Origin: Flavobacteriaceae bacterium
GTDB lineage: Bacteria; Bacteroidota; Bacteroidia; Flavobacteriales; Flavobacteriaceae
Assembly (NCBI GenBank): GCA_029238215.1
Contig: JAQWGN010000001.1
Coordinates: 48,411 to 112,410, forward strand
Direction: 5' to 3'
Length of the DNA: 64,000 nucleotides
Shown: positions 20,422 to 29,075 of the stretch, piece after piece
How the letters are laid out: each line of letters begins with the position of its first letter
How positions within the stretch are numbered: position 1 is the first letter of the stretch
Notes under the pieces: model-generated
The model's input: only the letters and a program-made list of their open reading frames with translations
Databases searched by the model: none
Told to the model about the DNA's origin: nothing
Translations under genes and position numbers: made by a program

Positions 20422-20453
20422 TTGCACGATTCGTGTCTTAATCCTTATATTTG
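20422..20453 (+). promoter_or_regulatory. Promoter of the acyltransferase gene
   Basis: TTG (20422-20424), a 21-base spacer, and TATATTTG (20446-20453) fit the Bacteroidota promoter consensus well. It shows that the downstream gene can be transcribed alone and that a longer reading from the TTG at 20422 is not the true start. Confidence 0.65.
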
Positions 20454-20475
20454 CAACAAATTAAAAACCAAGACT

Positions 20476-21738
20476 TTGACTACTGATTTGTTTGCCAAAA
20501 TTCGCCAAAATAAAGGACCACTAGGAAAATATGCCTCTGTAGCTGAAGGATACTTTGCTTTTCCAAAGCTTGAAGGGCCTATTGGCAATCACATGAAATT
20601 TCGTGGCAAAGATGTAATCACCTGGAGTGTAAATGATTATTTAGGCCTTGCTAACCACCCACAGGTTAGAAAGGTTGATGCTGAAGCTGCTGCTGAACAC
20701 GGTTCTGCATACCCTATGGGGGCTCGATTAATGTCAGGGCATACATCATATCACGAACAACTTGAAAATGAGCTTGCGGCTTTTGTTGGTAAAGAAGCTG
20801 CTTATGTTCTTAATTTTGGTTATCAAGGTATTTTATCCACCATAGACACGTTAGTTTCAAAAAACGATGTGATCGTTTACGATGTAGATTCACATGCTTG
20901 CATTGTAGACGGAGTCCGTTTGCATTTAGGTAAACGATTTACATTTCGTCATAATGATATTGAAAGCTTAGAAAAAAACTTAGTTCGCGCAACTAAAGTA
21001 GTACAAGAGACTGGTGGTGGTATTTTGGTCATCTCTGAAGGAGTTTTTGGCATGCGTGGAGAGCAAGGACGGTTACGTGAAATTGCAGCATTAAAAGAAC
21101 AATACGGATTCCGATTTTTGGTGGATGATGCACATGGATTTGGAACTCTTGGAGCTACTGGTGCCGGAGCAGGTGAGGAACAAGGAGTGATGGATGACAT
21201 TGATGTATACTTTGCCACTTTTGCAAAGTCTATGGCAAGTACCGGAGCTTTTATTGCTGCAGAAAAAGAAATTATTGACTTCATGAAGTATAATATGCGT
21301 TCGCAAGTTTTTGCCAAATCCTTACAGATAGTTTTGGTTAAGGGAGCGCTTAAACGCTTGGATATGCTTCGTACCATGCCAGAGCTTAAGTCTAAGCTTT
21401 GGGAAAATGTCAATGCGTTACAAGCCGGTTTAAAGACACGAGGATTTGATATTGGAACTACGCAAAGCTGCGTAACCCCCGTTTATCTTAAAGGGAGTGT
21501 TCTTGAAGCCATGGCTTTGGTTAAAGATTTAAGAGAGAATTATGGAATTTTTTGTTCAATTGTTGTCTATCCAGTAATTCCAAAAGGATTAATTCTTTTG
21601 CGTCTTATCCCAACCTCCTCACATACGTTACAGGATGTAGATATTACACTAGCGGCGTTTTCTTCTATACGTGAGAAACTTACATCGGGAGTTTATAAAC
21701 GTCTTTCTGAGAGCTTGGAAACAAGCATAGAGCATTAG
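20476..21738 (+). CDS. Alpha-oxoamine synthase-family acyltransferase, SPT/cysteate acyltransferase-like
   Basis: A PLP-dependent enzyme that condenses an amino acid with an acyl thioester and releases CO2. The 420 residues show the family hallmarks: VNDYLGLANHP near 50, MSGHTSYHEQLE near 85, the cofactor aspartate in FLVDDAHGFGTLG near 215, and the PLP lysine in TFAKSMASTGAF near 255. Relatives include serine palmitoyltransferase, 2-amino-3-ketobutyrate CoA ligase and cysteate acyltransferase of the sulfonolipid (capnine) pathway. The upstream cysteine-synthase-like gene favours the sphingolipid/sulfonolipid branch. The start is a TTG (MTTDLFAKIRQ) 22 bases after the -7 element. The enzyme family is secure, the substrate is not. 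Confidence 0.8.
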   Translation: MTTDLFAKIRQNKGPLGKYASVAEGYFAFPKLEGPIGNHMKFRGKDVITWSVNDYLGLANHPQVRKVDAEAAAEHGSAYPMGARLMSGHTSYHEQLENELAAFVGKEAAYVLNFGYQGILSTIDTLVSKNDVIVYDVDSHACIVDGVRLHLGKRFTFRHNDIESLEKNLVRATKVVQETGGGILVISEGVFGMRGEQGRLREIAALKEQYGFRFLVDDAHGFGTLGATGAGAGEEQGVMDDIDVYFATFAKSMASTGAFIAAEKEIIDFMKYNMRSQVFAKSLQIVLVKGALKRLDMLRTMPELKSKLWENVNALQAGLKTRGFDIGTTQSCVTPVYLKGSVLEAMALVKDLRENYGIFCSIVVYPVIPKGLILLRLIPTSSHTLQDVDITLAAFSSIREKLTSGVYKRLSESLETSIEH

Positions 21739-21859
21739 TATCTCCTTACATCGCTATTACAGATTCACCCTATTGGAAAATGCAATAACCTCTGCTGAAA
21801 CTACATAAAGACTTCATTCAGTATATCAGTCACAACCCATAACGCAAATACACAAAACA

Positions 21860-21879
21860 AAACGATACAAGTGTCGTTT
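21860..21879 (-). terminator. Probable terminator of the small membrane protein gene
   Basis: An AAACGATA-CAAG-TGTCGTTT hairpin with one T-G pair is followed on the minus strand by a T-rich run (TTTGTTTTGTG). It lies 18 bases beyond the stop of the minus-strand gene at 21897. The rest of 21739-21896 shows nothing else recognisable. Confidence 0.5.
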
Positions 21880-21896
21880 AACTTTGCTTTAATCGT

Positions 21897-22175
21897 TTAA
21901 TTCAATAATTGAAACGCCAATAAGGCGATATTAATTACCAAACTAATTAAAAAAAGCGAACAAACTTTTTTAACATGTAATTGCCCAAGGATGGCTCCTA
22001 GATACGAGGTTGTAGCGACTAAGCAAATCAATAATTGAAACATGTCTCCAAGTGTAGGCTGTCTTTGTAGAAGGAAAAATACAACCATAGAACCAATACA
22101 AGCTTGAATTATAATAGTTAGCGGAATGAGTTGAAAGTAACTTCCCGCAAAATAGCGGTAGAATTTGGTATACAT
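21897..22175 (-). CDS. Small integral membrane protein, 92 aa
   Basis: Unrecognised. The 92 residues start MYTKFYRYFAGSYFQ and contain three hydrophobic segments, about residues 16-36, 45-65 and 72-91, with almost no charged residues between them. This predicts a three-helix inner-membrane protein. It is divergent from pyrR and has a possible terminator behind it, so it is probably a monocistronic gene. No catalytic motif is visible. Confidence 0.6.
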   Translation of the reverse strand: MYTKFYRYFAGSYFQLIPLTIIIQACIGSMVVFFLLQRQPTLGDMFQLLICLVATTSYLGAILGQLHVKKVCSLFLISLVINIALLAFQLLN

Positions 22176-22251
22176 TGTATTAAGATTTAGGTACTATAAA
22201 TGTAGTAATTTTTTAAAAAAACTAGGGGTACCATAAAACAATCATTTTATT

Positions 22252-22259
22252 TACCTTTG
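22252..22259 (+). promoter_or_regulatory. Candidate -7 element of the pyrRB promoter
   Basis: TACCTTTG matches TAnnTTTG and ends 13 bases before the pyrR ATG. It is enclosed by TTTAC-CTTT-GTAAA, a short inverted repeat. No clear -33 TTG is present, and no PyrR-type attenuator hairpin was seen in the short leader. Confidence 0.5.
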
Positions 22260-22272
22260 TAAAAATTTTTGG

Positions 22273-22812
22273 ATGAGCAAAAAGCTACTACTTAGTGCCG
22301 AAGACCTCCGCATCATCCTTCATCGTTTAGCTTGTCAACTAAAAGAAACCCATGGAGATTTCTCCAAAACCTTACTAGTAGGTTTGCAACCAAGGGGTAT
22401 TCGCTTAGCCGAACGCTTGCTTCATTTGCTCCAGGATCATTACCAAGTTAACCAGGCGCAACTTAGCCAGCTGGACATAACCTTTTTTAGAGACGACTTT
22501 AGACGTAGTGACAAAATATTAAATGCCAATTCAAACAACATGGAAGTAGGAGTGGAGAACAAACGTATCGTTTTGATAGACGATGTGTTGTATACAGGGC
22601 GAAGTATACGTGCTGCACTTACAGCAATTGATTCTTACGGACGGCCCGAAGAAATTCAATTACTTACCTTAATTGACCGTCGTTTTTCAAGACACTTACC
22701 TATACAGCCTGATTTTTGTGGCCGACAGGTTGATGCCATTCAAAACGAACGAGTTGTCGTATGTTGGGAAGAAGAAGATAATGAAGATGCCGTTTATCTT
22801 GTAAATAAATGA
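22273..22812 (+). CDS. pyrR: Pyrimidine operon regulator / uracil phosphoribosyltransferase
   Basis: PyrR-family phosphoribosyltransferase of 179 residues. The PRPP loop is VLIDDVLYTGRSIRAALTAI near residue 95, and the N-terminus KLLLSAEDLRIILHRLA is typical of the family. In Bacilli PyrR binds pyr mRNA; here it precedes pyrB by one base, which supports a role in pyrimidine synthesis or salvage. Whether it regulates RNA in this lineage is not shown by the sequence, since no attenuator is evident. Confidence 0.9.
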   Translation: MSKKLLLSAEDLRIILHRLACQLKETHGDFSKTLLVGLQPRGIRLAERLLHLLQDHYQVNQAQLSQLDITFFRDDFRRSDKILNANSNNMEVGVENKRIVLIDDVLYTGRSIRAALTAIDSYGRPEEIQLLTLIDRRFSRHLPIQPDFCGRQVDAIQNERVVVCWEEEDNEDAVYLVNK

Positions 22813-22813
22813 T

Positions 22814-23737
22814 ATGAGCGAATTAAGCGTTAAGCACTTACTGGGCATTAAATACCTTAATGAAGCTGACATTCAACTTATTTTTGAAACAGCGACACAA
22901 TTTAAGGAAGTCATTAATAGACCAATCAAAAAAGTCCCTTCCCTTCGCGATATCACAATAGCTAACCTTTTTTTTGAAAATAGCACACGTACGAAGCTTT
23001 CTTTTGAACTTGCTCAAAAAAGATTATCTGCTGATGTAATAAACTTTGCTGCTTCAAATTCCTCACTTAAGAAAGGTGAAAGCTTGATAGATACTGTAAA
23101 TAACATCTTGTCGATGAAAGTAGACATGGTTGTTATACGTCACTCTAGTCCTGGAGCTGCAAGCTTTTTGGCACAACATGTAGATGCAGCCATCATAAAC
23201 GCTGGTGACGGAGCCCATGAACACCCGACTCAAGCCCTTTTAGATACGTTTTCTATAAAAGAGCGTCTTGGTGAGGTGGCTGGTAAAAAAGTTGTCATCG
23301 TTGGAGACGTATTGCATTCAAGAGTCGCTTTGTCTAATATTTTTGCATTACAAAAACTGGGTGCCGAAGTTAAGGTTTGTGGCCCTTCAACGCTTATACC
23401 AAAGCATATTACCAGCTTGGGGGTAACTGTTGAACCTGATATAAGAAAGGCACTTCAATGGTGTGATGTTGCCAATGTGCTTCGAGTACAGTTTGAGCGC
23501 ATGTCGGCGAGTTATTTCCCATCCAACAGAGAATACACTTCTTTTTACGGAATTACCGCTCCTATGCTAAAGTCGCTCGATAAAGAAATTGTAATCATGC
23601 ATCCTGGCCCAATTAATCGAGGTGTTGAACTCTCAAGCGAAGTAGTAGATTCTAATCAAGCAATCATCTTAGACCAAGTAGAAAACGGTATGGCAATTCG
23701 TATGGCTGTACTTTATTTGTTAGCATCAAAAAAATAA
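22814..23737 (+). CDS. pyrB: Aspartate carbamoyltransferase catalytic subunit
   Basis: Joins carbamoyl phosphate and aspartate, the committed step of pyrimidine synthesis. The 307 residues contain the carbamoyl-phosphate site FENSTRTKLSFELAQKRL near residue 55 and HPTQALLDTF near 135, both aspartate/ornithine transcarbamoylase hallmarks. HPGPINRGVELSSEV near 265 fixes the aspartate type. It follows pyrR in the same operon. No pyrI regulatory subunit is present. Confidence 0.95.
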   Translation: MSELSVKHLLGIKYLNEADIQLIFETATQFKEVINRPIKKVPSLRDITIANLFFENSTRTKLSFELAQKRLSADVINFAASNSSLKKGESLIDTVNNILSMKVDMVVIRHSSPGAASFLAQHVDAAIINAGDGAHEHPTQALLDTFSIKERLGEVAGKKVVIVGDVLHSRVALSNIFALQKLGAEVKVCGPSTLIPKHITSLGVTVEPDIRKALQWCDVANVLRVQFERMSASYFPSNREYTSFYGITAPMLKSLDKEIVIMHPGPINRGVELSSEVVDSNQAIILDQVENGMAIRMAVLYLLASKK

Positions 23738-23739
23738 TC

Positions 23740-24081
23740 ATGCAAGTAAATCAAGAAGAAAACGCCATGCTATTTTCTTGGGAAAAAACTGATCCCAAAG
23801 GGGTAGATTTTAAAAACAAAATTAAGGGGTATTATAAGAATCTTAGTGATAAGAACGTCATTATTGATTTATCTGCTTTCCCCAAACTTAACCTTGCTGA
23901 CATCTTGAGTTTCAAAGAATTGAGTGATTATCATAAACAAGAAATTAAAAAGTCATTTGTGATTGTTATTGGGACTTTTAATGCAGATGATATACCCAAC
24001 GAAATATCAATTGCTCCTACCATAAACGAAGCGTTAGATATTGTTGATATGGAGGAAATTGAACGTGATCTTGGATTCTAA
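23740..24081 (+). CDS. Conserved small protein, STAS-like, upstream of RNase Z
   Basis: A soluble 113-residue protein. The alternation NVIIDLSAFPKLNLADILSFKELSDYH followed by KSFVIVIG suggests the beta-alpha pattern of a STAS (anti-sigma-factor-antagonist-like) fold, but this is a weak structural impression. It ends EEIERDLGF and its stop overlaps the RNase Z ATG by one base (TAATG). It starts two bases after pyrB. Function is unknown; translational coupling suggests a link to RNase Z. Confidence 0.6.
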   Translation: MQVNQEENAMLFSWEKTDPKGVDFKNKIKGYYKNLSDKNVIIDLSAFPKLNLADILSFKELSDYHKQEIKKSFVIVIGTFNADDIPNEISIAPTINEALDIVDMEEIERDLGF

Positions 24082-24983
24082 TGAAACTTACTATTCTAGG
24101 ATGCCACTCTGCAAGTCCGCATAAAAATAAAAACCCTAGCGCACAGCTCCTTGAAATAAAAGGACATCGTTTTCTTATTGATTGTGGTGAAGGTACTCAG
24201 GTTCAGCTTCGGAAAGCTAAAGTTTCATTTGCACACATCAAACATATTTTTATTTCTCACTTACATGGGGATCATTTTTATGGGTTGCCAGGCTTAGTTT
24301 CTTCATTTAGACTCTTGGGTCGTGAAGCACCACTTCACATATATGGTCCTAAAGGAATTAAAGAAGCATTAACCTTGTTGCTTAAGTTAGCCAATTCATG
24401 GACTAATTTCCCGTTGCATTTTCATGAACTAAGCAGCGATTCTTCAGTTTGTATTTTTGAAGATAATGAAGTTTCAGCCCACACAATTCCACTAAATCAC
24501 CGAGTGTATACCAATGGATTTTTATTTGCAGAAAAGAAAGGCTTGCGTCGCGTAAATATTGAAAAAGCTAAGCAAGAGAATGTTGATACAAGTCAGCTTC
24601 GTTTATTACAATTGGGTCAGGATATTACACTTGAATCTGGGATTGTTGTTAAAAATAAGGCAGTTACTTTTGATCCAGAAACGCCTAAAAAATACGCTTA
24701 CTGTAGCGATACCGCCTACCTTCCTGCTATTGTCCCTTTATTAAAAGGAGTAGACTGGTTATATCATGAAGCTACTTTTTTGGAACAGCACGCTTCTCTA
24801 GCCTTACAAACCAAACACAGCACGGCACGTCAAGCTGCTACAATTGCCCATGATGCAAATGTGGGTCGTCTTATTATAGGGCATTATTCGTCTCGATATA
24901 AAGATATTTGTTTGTTTGAAGAAGAAGCAAGTCAAGTTTTTAAGAACGTTACATTAGCATCCGACGGATTAGTTATTTCTTAA
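24081..24983 (+). CDS. rnz: Ribonuclease Z
   Basis: Metallo-beta-lactamase-fold endonuclease that trims the 3' end of tRNA precursors. The 300 residues carry HLHGDHFYGLPG near residue 60 (the zinc-binding HxHxDH motif), plus the C-terminal ligands in YCSDTAY and IGHYSSRY. It starts inside the stop of the STAS-like gene. The tRNA genes whose ends are visible here do not encode CCA, which agrees with a need for RNase Z 3' processing. Confidence 0.93.
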   Translation: MKLTILGCHSASPHKNKNPSAQLLEIKGHRFLIDCGEGTQVQLRKAKVSFAHIKHIFISHLHGDHFYGLPGLVSSFRLLGREAPLHIYGPKGIKEALTLLLKLANSWTNFPLHFHELSSDSSVCIFEDNEVSAHTIPLNHRVYTNGFLFAEKKGLRRVNIEKAKQENVDTSQLRLLQLGQDITLESGIVVKNKAVTFDPETPKKYAYCSDTAYLPAIVPLLKGVDWLYHEATFLEQHASLALQTKHSTARQAATIAHDANVGRLIIGHYSSRYKDICLFEEEASQVFKNVTLASDGLVIS

Positions 24984-25007
24984 CGTTAGGTTTTGTATTT
25001 TTATGGG

Positions 25008-25655
25008 ATGAATAGGTCTCTTTCAGATTTACGTAAATCATATACAGCAAATAGCATTGATGAAGCAAACCTTCCAACTGCCCCCATGCAGTTATTTTCT
25101 CAATGGTTTCAGGAGGTAACTGAGGCTGGAGGAGTAGACGAAGTAAATGCCATGACATTAAGCACGGTTGATGCTAGTGGTAAGGTTTGGGGACGTGTGG
25201 TGTTACTTAAAGATATTATTGACGAGAGTTTTGTTTTTTATACCAATTATGATAGTGCTAAAAGTCTAGCCTTGTTTAACCATCCTAATATTAGTTTATC
25301 TTTTTTTTGGCCAAATCTTGAACGGCAAGTAATAATCTCAGGTATTGCCAAAAAAGCATCTGCATTGATCTCAGACACATATTTTAAGTCACGTCCGAGG
25401 GGAAGTCAATTGGGAGCGCATGTTTCCCCACAAAGCCAACCCATTGCTTCCAGGCAAGTATTAATGGATGCATTGGAATCAATTACTAAAAAATATGACG
25501 GAAATGCAATTCCTCGTCCTGAAAATTGGGGTGGGATTATTGTTGAAGCACAACAAATTGAGTTCTGGCAAGGAAGACCTGATCGACTCCACGATCGTAT
25601 CTTATATTCTAAGGGGAATGATGGTTTATGGTCCTTAACGCGAATAGCGCCATGA
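25008..25655 (+). CDS. pdxH: Pyridoxamine/pyridoxine 5'-phosphate oxidase
   Basis: FMN enzyme making pyridoxal 5'-phosphate. The 215-residue product from the ATG at 25008 (MNRSLSDLRKSY) has AMTLSTVDASGKVWGRVVLLKDI, FYTNYDSAKS, FFWPNLERQV and the C-terminal EFWQGRPDRLHDR, all standard PdxH blocks. Its stop overlaps the next ATG (ATGA), so it is coupled to the SixA-like gene. Several PLP enzymes lie nearby, but a functional link is not implied. Confidence 0.95.
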   Translation: MNRSLSDLRKSYTANSIDEANLPTAPMQLFSQWFQEVTEAGGVDEVNAMTLSTVDASGKVWGRVVLLKDIIDESFVFYTNYDSAKSLALFNHPNISLSFFWPNLERQVIISGIAKKASALISDTYFKSRPRGSQLGAHVSPQSQPIASRQVLMDALESITKKYDGNAIPRPENWGGIIVEAQQIEFWQGRPDRLHDRILYSKGNDGLWSLTRIAP

Positions 25656-26134
25656 AAACATGGATAATGATGCGGCATGGTAAGTCTTCTTGGGAATCTA
25701 ATGTTGCCGATCTTGATCGTCCTTTAAACATACGAGGTATAGATGACGCCCATCGTATGGGAGTTTTTTTGACATCTAAAAACCTACCTATTGACGCTGC
25801 GTATAGTAGCCCAGCAGTTCGAGCAGCTCACACCGCTCTAATCGTTACTAAAGAATTAGCGCTTCCGTTACATAAGTTGCGTTTCAGTAAGATGTTATAT
25901 GACTTTAGTGGTGATCAAGCCCTTGAGTTTATACGATGCCTTCCCGATGATCAGAATACGGTAATTACTTTTGGACATAATCACGCCTGTACATCACTTG
26001 CGCATGACCTTGGAGGGGTAACTGATGAAAACATTCCTACAGCAGCAGCCGTCCTTTTTCGCTTTAATGTATCTTTGTGGTCATCCATTACAACAGGAAA
26101 AGCACAATGCTATTTCCCTAAAATGATTACATAA
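25652..26134 (+). CDS. SixA-like histidine phosphatase
   Basis: A compact histidine-phosphatase-family protein of 160 residues. The catalytic RHG motif is in MMRHGKSSW at residue 8, and the second catalytic histidine is in TFGHNHACTSLAHDL near residue 110. This matches the SixA type, which in E. coli removes phosphate from phosphohistidine domains. The ATG overlaps the pdxH stop. It lies just ahead of ppk1 and ppx and could take part in phosphate metabolism, but that is inference. Confidence 0.85.
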   Translation: MKTWIMMRHGKSSWESNVADLDRPLNIRGIDDAHRMGVFLTSKNLPIDAAYSSPAVRAAHTALIVTKELALPLHKLRFSKMLYDFSGDQALEFIRCLPDDQNTVITFGHNHACTSLAHDLGGVTDENIPTAAAVLFRFNVSLWSSITTGKAQCYFPKMIT

Positions 26135-26136
26135 CG

Positions 26137-28179
26137 ATGGAATTCCCATTTGTAAATCGTGAAATAAGTTGGTTAGACTTCAATAGGCGCGTACTTCAAG
26201 AGGCGCAGGATGCTAGCGTCCCCCTAATTGAACGTATCCGATTTATTGGTATTTTTTCAAATAACATGGATGAGTTTTTTAAAGTGCGTTACGCAACTGT
26301 CAAGCGCATGGCTCAAGTAGAATCAGCTACACAAGGAGAAGACCCGAAAAATAGCGAGGAATTGCTGCAGGAGATCACACAAAAGACAATCGCACTACAA
26401 GAAGAAAGCTTTAAGACGATACAACAAATTACAGAGGCTCTTGAAAAGGAACATATTTTTGTTTTAGACGAAAAATCCATTGATGCAGATCACGCAGAAT
26501 TTGTCCACCAATATTATAATGAAAATGTTAGCTCAGAGCTACTTACCGTGCTTATTAACGAAGAAACTCGAATGCTTAATGGTAAGGGTAACAATGTTTT
26601 TCTTGGTGTAAAGGTTGAACAAGAAGGAGTTCAAGAACCTTTGTTTGCCCTTATTCATATTCCTAGCCATCTTAAACGAATTATCGTTCTACCTTCTAGA
26701 GGGAAGGACCAATATGTTATGTTACTTGATGACTTAATTAGACATCAAATGGAGCATATTTTTAAAATATTTTCTCCTAAAAGCATTAGTGCACACATGG
26801 TTAAATTTACTCGGGATGCAGAATTAGATTTCGATGACGATTTAAATAAAAGCTATGTTGAAAAAATTGCATCTAGTGTTCGTGAGCGCGTAGAAGGAGA
26901 CCCGGTTCGCTTTGTTTATGACAAGAATATTGCGAATGATACGCTTGCTCTTTTACTTGATAAATTTCAAATTGGCTCTCGCGATAGTATTATTCCCGGT
27001 GGGCGCTATCATAACCGCCGCGATTACATGAAGTTTCCAAGTCTTGGGCGTACCGACTTGCTTTACGCTAAGAATGCTCCGTTAAAAATATCGGGCTTTT
27101 CGTTGTCTAAAAGTATATTGGCACAAATCAAAGAAAGAGACTATCTGCAGTATGCTCCATATCACTCTTTTGCTTATGTGGTACAGTTTTTAAGAGAAGC
27201 ATCACTAGACCCCAAGGTTAAAAGTATATATATAACTATTTATCGACTATCTGACGATTCACAAGTCGCTAACGCACTTATTCAAGCTGCTCGAAATGGC
27301 AAACGTGTTACTGTGCAAATTGAGCTTCAAGCACGGTTTGATGAAGCAGCAAACATCCGCTATGCAGAGTTGTTACAAAATGAAGGTGTACACCTTGTTT
27401 TCGGAATACCCAGTCTTAAAGTGCACTCAAAAATTTGTGTAATTGAACGTTATGAACAAGAAAAACTAAAACGATATGGTTTTATAAGTACGGGTAATTT
27501 TAATGAATCTACGGCTAAAATTTACACGGATTACACCTTGTTTACTGCTAACCAACAAATTCTTAAAGAGGTCAATAAAGTATTTACATTTTTAGAAACC
27601 ACATATAAAATACCTTCACACAAGCACTTGCTTATTTCTCCTTTTTCAACTTCAAGTGGATTAAAAGAACGCATCAATCGCGAAGCTAATTTTGCACGTG
27701 CTGGAAAAAATTCCTTAATACGTATTAAGATAAATAATTTAACCAATTATGAAATGGTTGAAAGCTTGTATGCAGCAAGTCAAGCTGGAGTTCAAATCCG
27801 AATGATTGTTCGAGGAATATGTTGCTTAGTTCCTGGAGTAAAAGGCATAAGTGAAAACATTGAGGTCATAAGTGTTATTGACCGATTTTTAGAGCATCCT
27901 AGAATGATTATTTTTGAGAATGATGGTAATAGAGATGTTTTTATTTCTTCAGCTGATTGGATGACACGAAATTTGGATAACCGCGTTGAGGTTTCTTGCC
28001 CCATTTACAATAAAGATATTCAACAAGAACTTATTGATACTTTTGAATTAAGCTGGAATGATAATGTTAAAGCCAGATGGGTCAATGATCCAACAAAACC
28101 AACTTACCGAACAAATGGTGCCGTTTCTTTACGTTCTCAAGAAGCTACGTATGCATACTATAAAAATAAAATCCATTGA
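26137..28179 (+). CDS. ppk1: Polyphosphate kinase 1
   Basis: Reversibly polymerises ATP gamma-phosphate into inorganic polyphosphate at the membrane. The 680-residue protein starts FVNREISWLDFNRRVLQEA, the conserved N-domain pattern, and NNMDEFFKVR follows. The phosphorylated histidine is in SLKVHSKICVIER near residue 428. The second phospholipase-D-like site lies in ISSADWMTRNLDNRVEV near 610. It is coupled to the following exopolyphosphatase gene by a TTGA overlap. Confidence 0.96.
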   Translation: MEFPFVNREISWLDFNRRVLQEAQDASVPLIERIRFIGIFSNNMDEFFKVRYATVKRMAQVESATQGEDPKNSEELLQEITQKTIALQEESFKTIQQITEALEKEHIFVLDEKSIDADHAEFVHQYYNENVSSELLTVLINEETRMLNGKGNNVFLGVKVEQEGVQEPLFALIHIPSHLKRIIVLPSRGKDQYVMLLDDLIRHQMEHIFKIFSPKSISAHMVKFTRDAELDFDDDLNKSYVEKIASSVRERVEGDPVRFVYDKNIANDTLALLLDKFQIGSRDSIIPGGRYHNRRDYMKFPSLGRTDLLYAKNAPLKISGFSLSKSILAQIKERDYLQYAPYHSFAYVVQFLREASLDPKVKSIYITIYRLSDDSQVANALIQAARNGKRVTVQIELQARFDEAANIRYAELLQNEGVHLVFGIPSLKVHSKICVIERYEQEKLKRYGFISTGNFNESTAKIYTDYTLFTANQQILKEVNKVFTFLETTYKIPSHKHLLISPFSTSSGLKERINREANFARAGKNSLIRIKINNLTNYEMVESLYAASQAGVQIRMIVRGICCLVPGVKGISENIEVISVIDRFLEHPRMIIFENDGNRDVFISSADWMTRNLDNRVEVSCPIYNKDIQQELIDTFELSWNDNVKARWVNDPTKPTYRTNGAVSLRSQEATYAYYKNKIH

Positions 28180-29063
28180 GAATATCAAAATATGCTGCTA
28201 TTGATATCGGGTCTAACGCGGTTCGCTTATTTGTGAGTAACGTTATTGAACAAAAAAACAAGCCTACATTATTTACAAAGAATGCAATGATTAGGGTTCC
28301 TATTCGTTTGGGGCAGGATACTTTTTCTCACGGTTCCATAGGAATGCCAAATCAACAGCGAATGATAGACGCAATGCATTCATTTAAAATGCTTATGAAT
28401 ATTCATGGTGTTTCGCATTATATGGCATGCGCTACTTCCGCCCTTAGAGAGGCTAAAAATGGAAAGCAGCTAATTAAAAAAATCAAAAAGGAAACTGAAG
28501 TTGAGATAGAACTAATTGATGGTAGTCGTGAGGCTGAAATTATAGCAATGACTGACCTTTATGATATAATGGAGCCCCAAAAAGCATATTTATTTGTTGA
28601 TGTTGGAGGTGGTAGTACAGAATTGTCAGTTATTCTTAACGAGAAAACAGTTGCTTCCAAATCATTTAAAATAGGTACAGTTCGTCTACTAAATAAAATG
28701 GTAAAGGATAGCGAGCTAAAGGCCTACAAAAATTGGATTTCAAAACATACTAAATCAATTGATCATATTTCTGTTGTGGGGTCAGGGGGCACTATAAATA
28801 AGGTGTTTAAAATGTCTGGCACGAAAATAGGAAGGCCATTGTCTTATATGTTGCTTTCTGAACAGTATGAGTTTCTTAAAAGACGGTCCCAAAAAGAATT
28901 GCTCATTGATTTGAAGTTAAACCCTGATCGTGCTGATGTAATTGCCCCTGCAGTTCATATTTACCTACTAGCAATGAAGTATAGTGGCGCTAATGAAATT
29001 TTTGTGCCTAAAGTTGGCCTTGCTGATGGTATGATAAAATTGTTGTACAAAGAGCTTCACTAA
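28176..29063 (+). CDS. ppx: Ppx/GppA-family exopolyphosphatase
   Basis: Hydrolyses polyphosphate ends or pppGpp. The 295 residues show the ASKHA fold motifs: AAIDIGSNAVRLFV at the start, the VDVGGGSTELSV phosphate loop near 140 and VVGSGGTINKV near 200. It is a short form, without the C-terminal HD-like domain of the ~500-residue enzymes. The TTG start overlaps the ppk1 stop (TTGA) and no ATG occurs before residue 36, so TTG is preferred. Pairing with ppk1 supports exopolyphosphatase. Confidence 0.9.
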   Translation: MRISKYAAIDIGSNAVRLFVSNVIEQKNKPTLFTKNAMIRVPIRLGQDTFSHGSIGMPNQQRMIDAMHSFKMLMNIHGVSHYMACATSALREAKNGKQLIKKIKKETEVEIELIDGSREAEIIAMTDLYDIMEPQKAYLFVDVGGGSTELSVILNEKTVASKSFKIGTVRLLNKMVKDSELKAYKNWISKHTKSIDHISVVGSGGTINKVFKMSGTKIGRPLSYMLLSEQYEFLKRRSQKELLIDLKLNPDRADVIAPAVHIYLLAMKYSGANEIFVPKVGLADGMIKLLYKELH

Positions 29064-29075
29064 CGTCAATATCAC

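Noticed and set aside
20422-20475. Longer N-terminus for the AOS acyltransferase from a TTG
   Set aside because: That TTG is the -33 element and the -7 element TATATTTG lies inside the extension; family length fits the TTG at 20476.
20949-21413. Long antisense open frame (154 codons) inside the AOS acyltransferase gene
   Set aside because: The other strand encodes a protein with complete family motifs; the antisense frame is serine- and proline-rich, as expected of a shadow.
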